Assembly: GCA_947473535.1 (NCBI GenBank)
Contig: CANJFK010000071.1
Location: forward strand, 1 to 6,293
DNA length: 6,293 nt
Direction: 5' to 3'
Source: Legionellaceae bacterium
GTDB lineage: Bacteria; Pseudomonadota; Gammaproteobacteria; Legionellales; Legionellaceae
Shown here: piece by piece, positions 1 through 4,228 of the stretch
Layout of the letters: each line of letters begins with the position of its first letter
How positions within the stretch are numbered: the stretch's first letter is position 1
Translations under genes and position numbers: made by a program
Notes under the pieces: model-generated
Database searches by the model: none
What the model was told of the DNA's origin: nothing
The model's input: the letters and a program-made list of their open reading frames with translations, nothing else

Positions 1-446
1 GCAATGCGTTGAAGAATGAGGCGGTCCTCTAATTCATTGTTTTTTATTAGCAAATTAAATAATTCATCACAGGCTCTTGGCTGCGAGTTGCCATGGAGCC
101 ATAATTTTTCGGATGATAGTATTGCTTGTTGGTGCATACCTTGACTGTATAGGGCCATTTGTTCGTAGCATTGTAAATTAGGGTCCACTGTATCACGATA
201 ATAGTGACTGAATGTTATCCAATCTTTGTTGTAAGCTAATTGGTACAACCATCGTTCTCGTAGTTTTTTTGTTAATGGTGAAGGGATTTTAATAAAATCA
301 TCAAATTGCGCATCCGGGGATGTGGGGATATGCTGACTCCATTGAGTATAAGCCATGAATTTATCAAAATAGGCTTGTCCAGATTCTGCAAAGGTACTGG
401 CGCAGAACAAGCTTAATCCGCTCAGAAATAATACTGTTCTATTCAT
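1..446 (-). CDS. slt: Soluble lytic murein transglycosylase, N-terminal part (3' end beyond window)
   Basis: Periplasmic enzyme family that cleaves the MurNAc-GlcNAc bond of peptidoglycan to give 1,6-anhydro-muropeptides. The visible 148 codons run from an ATG at 446-444 to the left edge without a stop. Residues 1-20 form a signal peptide (MNRTVLFLSG then a hydrophobic stretch, probable cleavage STFA|ES). The rest is the start of the alpha-superhelical U domain. The diagnostic stretch is LWLHGNSQPRACDELF at 115-130, close to E. coli Slt70 LWLTGKSQPNACDKLF as I recall it. Cys93 and Cys126 are 33 residues apart, like the cysteine pair in Slt70. The lysozyme-like catalytic domain is outside the window, so activity cannot be judged. 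The start is fixed by an in-frame stop at 471-473, and this ATG is the only candidate. There is no clear Shine-Dalgarno; the ATG overlaps the rpe stop as ATGA, suggesting coupled translation. The region before Cys93 is about 30 residues shorter than in E. coli. Confidence 0.88.
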   Translation of the reverse strand, partial: MNRTVLFLSGLSLFCASTFAESGQAYFDKFMAYTQWSQHIPTSPDAQFDDFIKIPSPLTKKLRERWLYQLAYNKDWITFSHYYRDTVDPNLQCYEQMALYSQGMHQQAILSSEKLWLHGNSQPRACDELFNLLIKNNELEDRLILQRI

Positions 447-1126
447 GCCATGGCCAATTGCAGTCGCATATCAGCTATTGTTTTAGCATAATCGTTGCTC
501 TTAAATATAGCCGATCCTGCAACAAATTGTGTGGCCCCGGCCCTTGCTAGCGCCTGAATATTGTCTACATTTACGCCTCCATCAACACAAATAGGTAAAT
601 TTGGATATTGCTGATGGAGTGTTTTTATTTTTTTAATGACATCCGGAATCAACGTTTGTCCGCCAAAGCCAGGATTGACTGTCATGACAAGTATAAAATC
701 AAGACGATGCATACACCATTGGATGCAATCAATGGCGGTCGCAGGGTTTAAGACTAAGCCAGCTTTGCAGCCTAAATGTTGAATTAATTGCAAGCTGCGA
801 TCCACATGGAGCGTCGCATTGGGATGGATGCTTATGCGCAAAGCACCCGCTTCGGCAAATGCTTGGATCAGGCCGTCCACTGGTGTGGCCATGATGTGAA
901 CATCCATCGGTAAAACAGGAAAACGGTTGTGCAATGCCTGACAAACAAGCGGACCAAACGTGAGGTTAGGGACGTAATGATTATCCATCACATCAACATG
1001 AACCATGTCAGCTCCAGATTTCATGACCTGGTCAACTTCCTCACCCAATCGCGTGATGTCTGCTGCGAGAAGTGAGGGTAAAATTTGATAATGAGGTGTT
1101 TCTTTAGCCAAAATCAAATGCTCCAC
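443..1126 (-). CDS. rpe: Ribulose-phosphate 3-epimerase
   Basis: Cytoplasmic TIM-barrel enzyme that interconverts D-ribulose 5-phosphate and D-xylulose 5-phosphate in the non-oxidative pentose phosphate pathway. Numbering from the GTG, the family motifs are all present: LPSLLAAD (16-23, Ser18), VHVDVMDNHYVPNLTFGP (42-59, with His43 and Asp45), MDVHIM (74-79, His77), VMTVNPGFGGQ (147-157), CVDGGVNVDN (180-189, Asp182) and the phosphate-binding end FVAGSAIF (201-208). Metal ligands His43, Asp45, His77 and Asp182, and the two catalytic aspartates (45 and 182), are intact. The usual HPEAS is HPNAT at 101-105. Length (227 aa, or 222 from the alternative start) is normal. The start is uncertain: GTG at 1126 has no Shine-Dalgarno, while TTG at 1111 has GGAG nine bases upstream (1124-1121) and would overlap the preceding gene by only 8 nt. 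The stop overlaps the slt start by 4 nt. Identity is firm; the exact N-terminus is not. Confidence 0.95.
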   Translation of the reverse strand: MEHLILAKETPHYQILPSLLAADITRLGEEVDQVMKSGADMVHVDVMDNHYVPNLTFGPLVCQALHNRFPVLPMDVHIMATPVDGLIQAFAEAGALRISIHPNATLHVDRSLQLIQHLGCKAGLVLNPATAIDCIQWCMHRLDFILVMTVNPGFGGQTLIPDVIKKIKTLHQQYPNLPICVDGGVNVDNIQALARAGATQFVAGSAIFKSNDYAKTIADMRLQLAMA

Positions 1127-1799
1127 TCACAATGGCATTCACTGAGTAAAACTGGATGCGTGAGTTTGTCACTTCCAGTGTTTTAGCCGATGTGAAATAA
1201 CGAAAATCCAAACCGAATGTTGTGAAATCATCTAGAAAATAACTCATGCCAAGAATGGCTTGGCCGACAATACCACTCGTGGATGTTGATAAATCACCCT
1301 CACCAACCAAAGCATTAGCATAAAAAAATTGAACTTGACTTTTCACGTAGGCATAGCCTGCGCCAAAGCCTATATACGGAACGAGATTTGAAGAGCCGTC
1401 GGGTGAGAAAAAATCATAATAACCATTCGCAAAACCGGCACCCGTAGTGGTGTCGCCTGACAAACGTAAACCATCGCTTGTGCCAGGGCTATTGACCGTG
1501 ACCCCGCCAACTTTCAATACATTTAACGGGTTGTTGTTGTATAATCCTTCAATTTCAATACGAAGATTGTTACAACGGTAGCCCATTTGTCCACCGATAT
1601 TCCCGAGAACATTGTGGCTTAAACTACCTGTCGTGATGCCGGTGCTGGTGAGTGACGCAGGAATGGTAAGATTGATTGTCGGTACATAACTGGCTCCTAA
1701 TAGTATGCCAGCATACCATCCTGGCACAGGGTTAAGCGCGTATGCAGTTGTATTCGCCAGAATGAAGCTTAAGCTTGCGAACTTAAATAATTGTCTCAT
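1104..1799 (-). CDS. Small outer-membrane beta-barrel protein (OmpA-like/OMP_b-brl type), second of tandem pair
   Basis: Predicted outer-membrane barrel of 231 residues; ligand and function unknown. Residues 1-21 are a signal peptide (MRQLFKF, hydrophobic core, probable cleavage AYA|LN). The mature part opens with PGWYAGILLGASYVP (25-39), the typical first strand of 8-stranded opacity/OmpA-like barrels, and continues with alternating aromatic/glycine strands such as NGYYDFF, VPYIGFGAGYAYVKSQ and FGLDFRYF. No OmpA peptidoglycan-binding domain follows, so it is a bare barrel. The last strand ends GAFDFG, so a glycine follows the terminal Phe of the usual BAM-recognition signal. The start has a good Shine-Dalgarno (AAGGA, spacing 6). 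The stop of the upstream barrel gene is 9 nt before it, and its own 3' end overlaps rpe. It resembles its neighbour in the first strand, the central YYDF...P(Y/F)xGxGxGYA(Y/W) region and the C-terminal strand, which suggests an old tandem duplication. Which Legionella-type paralogue family it belongs to cannot be decided by eye. Confidence 0.85.
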   Translation of the reverse strand: MRQLFKFASLSFILANTTAYALNPVPGWYAGILLGASYVPTINLTIPASLTSTGITTGSLSHNVLGNIGGQMGYRCNNLRIEIEGLYNNNPLNVLKVGGVTVNSPGTSDGLRLSGDTTTGAGFANGYYDFFSPDGSSNLVPYIGFGAGYAYVKSQVQFFYANALVGEGDLSTSTSGIVGQAILGMSYFLDDFTTFGLDFRYFTSAKTLEVTNSRIQFYSVNAIVSGAFDFG

Positions 1800-1811
1800 G
1801 CTTTTTCCTTA
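1800..1811 (-). promoter_or_regulatory. Shine-Dalgarno merged with upstream stop codon
   Basis: Read on the minus strand this is TAAGGAAAAAGC followed by the ATG at 1799. The TAA stop of the first barrel gene supplies the first bases of the AAGGA ribosome-binding site of the second one. Ribosomes ending on the first gene are therefore placed over the next start, which points to translational coupling of the two barrel proteins. Confidence 0.7.
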
Positions 1812-2447
1812 TTTGTAATTACTTCCATCGAAACGATAAACAGCACCGAGATTTGCTAAATGTGCTTGAAACATTTGTCCAAACGCTGAGACATTCGCTG
1901 TGCCGATATAGCGATAACCTAAACTAAGGGCATAATTTTCAGCAAAATTATAAGTTAAGCCGCCCGTTGCCTGGTAGGCAAAAGCAGCATTGTTTGTAGA
2001 GAAATGATTTACAGTGAGAGGGCTCGAACCATTTAATTTGGCTTGAATCCAGGCATAACCGATACCCGCCCCAAGGAATGGTTGAATAGGTGCTGTAAGG
2101 CCAGGAAAATCATAATATACATTCGCCATACCTAGAAGGGCGTTGTTGTAACCATTTATATTGGTTTGCCGGATGTTATTGACGTTAAAGTTTTTTATAT
2201 TTGCTTTTAGATAGGTTAACTCGCCTTCATAGCGCATCGGATTACTTTTGAACCCTAAACTGCCGCCCGCATCAAAACCTGATTGATAACCTGCGCTTTT
2301 ATAGGTTAAATTTGCTTTTGTCTTATTAATGTTGTTTGGCAAATAAGTATAACCACCAAACACACTCGAGTACCAACCATCAATGGGGGTTGCTGCAAAA
2401 GCAACACTGTTGACCAGTAATGTGGCAAAAACAAATGCTATTCTCAT
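1809..2447 (-). CDS. Small outer-membrane beta-barrel protein (OmpA-like/OMP_b-brl type), first of tandem pair
   Basis: Predicted outer-membrane barrel of 212 residues; function unknown. I start it at ATG 2447 because a clean signal peptide begins there (MRIAFVFATLLVNSVAFA|ATP) and a strong Shine-Dalgarno precedes it. The frame stays open to 2504, but that extension would add 19 hydrophilic residues before the signal peptide from a TTG. The mature protein begins TPIDGWYSSVFGGYTYLP, then alternating beta-strands with Gly/aromatic patterns (ANVYYDF, IQPFLGAGIGYAWIQAKL, YALSLGYRYIG). The final strand NLGAVYRF carries the aromatic end expected for barrel assembly but is followed by a six-residue tail, DGSNYK. 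There is no periplasmic OmpA domain. It lies 60 nt after nadE and 9 nt before its paralogue. It could be a porin-like, adhesin-like or purely structural barrel; nothing in the sequence decides this. Confidence 0.85.
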   Translation of the reverse strand: MRIAFVFATLLVNSVAFAATPIDGWYSSVFGGYTYLPNNINKTKANLTYKSAGYQSGFDAGGSLGFKSNPMRYEGELTYLKANIKNFNVNNIRQTNINGYNNALLGMANVYYDFPGLTAPIQPFLGAGIGYAWIQAKLNGSSPLTVNHFSTNNAAFAYQATGGLTYNFAENYALSLGYRYIGTANVSAFGQMFQAHLANLGAVYRFDGSNYK

Positions 2448-2457
2448 CCTATCCCTT
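2448..2457 (-). promoter_or_regulatory. Ribosome binding site that decides the barrel gene start
   Basis: Minus-strand AAGGGATAGG lies directly before ATG 2447. AAGGGA with a 4-base spacer is the best Shine-Dalgarno in the area and, with the signal peptide that follows, places the start at 2447 and not at the TTG at 2504. Confidence 0.7.
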
Positions 2458-2507
2458 ATTTTTAAAAAGTTACTCCATGTTAGCGATTTACCTTTATTTT
2501 GCAAGTC
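2448..2507 (-). other. nadE-barrel gene spacer, possible weak internal promoter
   Basis: This 60-nt gap holds no hairpin-plus-T-run terminator on the minus strand, so read-through from nadE is likely. A weak promoter-like pair is present: TTGCAA (2503-2498), a 16-base spacer, then TAACAT (2481-2476), each matching 4 of 6 consensus bases. This could give the envelope genes transcription independent of nadE, but matches this weak arise by chance. Confidence 0.25.
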
Positions 2508-4106
2508 CTAAAATCCAGAGGTAATAGGATATCGCCAATCACGCCCAAACGCGCACATGCTGATTTTTACACCTGGCGCGGCTTGACGTCGCTTGTATTC
2601 ATTGCGGATAATTAATTTAATGACACGATTGACGTCGTTTTGTTGATAACCTCGTTGAACAATTTCACTCACACTTAAATGATCAACCATGTAGTGAATA
2701 ATGATAGCATCAAGCGTTGCGTAGTCAGGTAAACTATCTTGGTCTGTTTGGTTTAAGGCCAGTTCTGCCGTTGGTGCGCGCATGATGACGCGCTCTGGGA
2801 TAGTCGGTCCGATGCTGTTGCGATAATGGGCCAGCGCGTAAACGGTTGTTTTTAACACGTCTTTTAAAACGGAAAATCCCCCACACATGTCGCCATATAA
2901 CGTCGAGTATCCAACGGCAGTTTCACTTTTATTGCTAGTGGTAAGCACCATGTATCCCTTTTTATTGGAGAGTGCCATCAGCAAAACGCCGCGAATACGA
3001 GCTTGTAAATTTTCCTCCGTTATATCGGGTGCCATGCCGTTAAAAACGGGAGCGAGAGTAGCTTCAAAGCTGGCAAACGTTGGTTCTATGGGTAGGGTTG
3101 AGTGAGGTACACCTTGTGTTTGTAGTTGCTGCTGCGCATCAGACATACTGATGTTTGCTGTATAACGTGAAGGCATCATTACGGCGTGCACGCGAGAAGC
3201 TCCCAAGGCGTCGACAGCAATAGCCATTGTCAGTGCTGAATCAATCCCGCCTGATAAACCAATGAGCACACCAGGAAATGCATTTTTTTCAACATAATCT
3301 TGTAATCCACAAACCAGGGCTTGGTAGATTAATGCATTTTTTTCTAGTAAGGGCGTGATTGAGCTGTTGATTTTTTTGCCATGAAAGGTGACTGTTTGCA
3401 AATGCTCAGTAAAGGCTGGTGCACGCGCACGAATTTTACCGTCACTATCAAGCACGAATGATTGACCATCAAATACGAGCTCGTCTTGCCCACCTGTTTG
3501 ATTGACATAGACAACACTCATACCCTGTTGGGCATGCATCATTGCTAATGATTCTCGATTAGCATATTTATCATAGTCGAAGGGTGATGCGTTGATGCAG
3601 AGCATCACGTCAACACCGGCTGCGATTAGTTGTTCCACGGGGCCTGGCTGCCACAAATCTTCACAAATACACAAGCCTAATTGATAGCCTTTGATGGTGA
3701 GCAAGCACGGTGTTGGTTCGCCCTGAGTAAAATAACGCGCCTCATCAAAGACATTATAGTTGGGCAAGCGCTGCTTATAGTAAATGGCTTTTTGAATACC
3801 GCTATTCATGATACTGGCCGCATTAAAACAGAGGGTGTTTTCACGCTGGGGATGACCAACAATGACATGGCAATTCTGTGTTGTTGCTGCAATACGTTCC
3901 AAAGCGCGTTCAACTCGCGTGAAAAGTTCAGGGCGAAACAGGAGATCTTCTGGTGGATAGCCAGTTAGGGCAAGTTCTGGAAAAAGAATGAGGTCATGCG
4001 TGTTTTGGTGCGTTCGAATAATATGAATGATTTTTTCGGCGTTCGCTTCAATGGCACCTACGGTTGGGTTGATTTGGGCCATGAGTAATGTTAGAGATTG
4101 CTGCAT
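2508..4106 (-). CDS. nadE: Glutamine-dependent NAD+ synthase (two-domain NadE)
   Basis: Catalyses the last step of NAD+ synthesis: ATP-dependent amidation of nicotinic acid adenine dinucleotide (NaAD), with ammonia released from glutamine. Cytoplasmic, 532 aa, usual length for the two-domain bacterial form. The N-terminal nitrilase-fold glutaminase (about 1-250) starts TLLMAQINPTVG and has the Glu-Lys-Cys triad: Glu44 in LFPELALTGYPPEDL, Lys111 in YYKQRLPNYNVFDEARYF, Cys148 in LGLCICEDLW. The C-terminal synthetase domain has the PP-loop SGGIDS (285-290), ENLQARIRG (365-373), TSNKSE (390-395) and YGDMCGGF (404-411), and ends with the typical NEYKRRQAAPG and RDWRYPI segments. All key residues are present, so it should be active. 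The start at ATG 4106 fits the family N-terminus; ATG 4082 (codon 9) would cut into the first strand. Neither has a clear Shine-Dalgarno. It is the first gene of the minus-strand cluster and diverges from the helicase gene. Confidence 0.97.
   Translation of the reverse strand: MQQSLTLLMAQINPTVGAIEANAEKIIHIIRTHQNTHDLILFPELALTGYPPEDLLFRPELFTRVERALERIAATTQNCHVIVGHPQRENTLCFNAASIMNSGIQKAIYYKQRLPNYNVFDEARYFTQGEPTPCLLTIKGYQLGLCICEDLWQPGPVEQLIAAGVDVMLCINASPFDYDKYANRESLAMMHAQQGMSVVYVNQTGGQDELVFDGQSFVLDSDGKIRARAPAFTEHLQTVTFHGKKINSSITPLLEKNALIYQALVCGLQDYVEKNAFPGVLIGLSGGIDSALTMAIAVDALGASRVHAVMMPSRYTANISMSDAQQQLQTQGVPHSTLPIEPTFASFEATLAPVFNGMAPDITEENLQARIRGVLLMALSNKKGYMVLTTSNKSETAVGYSTLYGDMCGGFSVLKDVLKTTVYALAHYRNSIGPTIPERVIMRAPTAELALNQTDQDSLPDYATLDAIIIHYMVDHLSVSEIVQRGYQQNDVNRVIKLIIRNEYKRRQAAPGVKISMCAFGRDWRYPITSGF
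3277..3344. repeat. Short direct repeat inside nadE (14-bp copies)
   Basis: AATGCATTTTTTTC occurs at 3277-3290 and again at 3331-3344 (plus-strand reading). On the coding strand both encode Glu-Lys-Asn-Ala, just before the synthetase P-loop (EKNAF and EKNAL). Each copy has a run of seven A on the coding strand. It is most likely coincidental codon use in a linker, though A7 runs are prone to slippage. Confidence 0.5.
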
Positions 4107-4140
4107 GTAATAATCGTTTTAGATAGGGTAAATTCGATCG

Positions 4141-4146
4141 AGTATA
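4141..4146 (-). promoter_or_regulatory. Candidate -10 box for nadE operon (TATACT)
   Basis: TATACT matches the sigma-70 -10 consensus TATAAT at five of six bases and is about 35 nt upstream of the nadE ATG. No good -35 lies 16-18 bases further upstream and there is no TG extension, so the call rests on the single hexamer and its position. Confidence 0.35.
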
Positions 4147-4167
4147 CCCGAAATTGAAGATTTACAG

Positions 4168-4180
4168 TGCCTTAAAGGCA
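4168..4180. promoter_or_regulatory. Perfect palindrome TGCCTT-A-AAGGCA, candidate operator
   Basis: Six-base arms around a single A form a perfect dyad. The centre is too short to fold into an RNA hairpin, and no T-run follows as in a terminator, so a dimeric DNA-binding protein site is the more natural reading. It is near the middle of the divergent spacer and overlaps the predicted -35 zone of nadE and possibly that of the helicase gene. I do not recognise the motif as the site of a named regulator. Confidence 0.4.
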
Positions 4181-4228
4181 ATTTTTAGTTAAAATGGATG
4201 CTTTGGCTGAAATCTTGGTAAATTTTAT

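Larger units (their letters stand above)
4107..4228. promoter_or_regulatory. Divergent intergenic region between nadE and the SNF2 gene
   Basis: This 122-bp gap must hold the promoters of both divergent transcripts. For nadE, TATACT on the minus strand (4146-4141) is a good -10 match and would start transcription about 28 nt before the ATG. The matching -35 position (about 4169-4164, CACTGT) is poor, hinting at activator dependence or another promoter. For the helicase gene, TAAAAT at 4190-4195 is a possible -10, also without a good -35. A perfect 13-bp palindrome (4168-4180) touches both putative -35 positions. No ORF, RNA gene or terminator is apparent here. Confidence 0.5.

Noticed and set aside
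729..944. Minus-strand ORF of 71 codons inside rpe
   Set aside because: It lies wholly within rpe in another frame, with no motif or ribosome site; a frame shadow.
2459..2468. TTTTTAAAAA palindrome before the first barrel gene
   Set aside because: Simple A/T run; arms are not GC-rich and no loop is available, so not a terminator, and too low in complexity for an operator claim.
2448..2504. N-terminal extension of the first barrel gene from TTG 2504
   Set aside because: It would place 19 polar residues before a clear signal peptide, while ATG 2447 has a strong Shine-Dalgarno right in front.
2887..3968. Two plus-strand ORFs (2887-3105 and 3681-3968) opposite nadE
   Set aside because: Both are antisense to a fully conserved NadE coding frame; their translations show no domain, signal peptide or credible start.
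4134..4141. 8-bp palindrome TCGATCGA next to the candidate nadE -10
   Set aside because: Short self-complementary 8-mers are frequent by chance, and there is no second copy or spacing pattern to support an operator.
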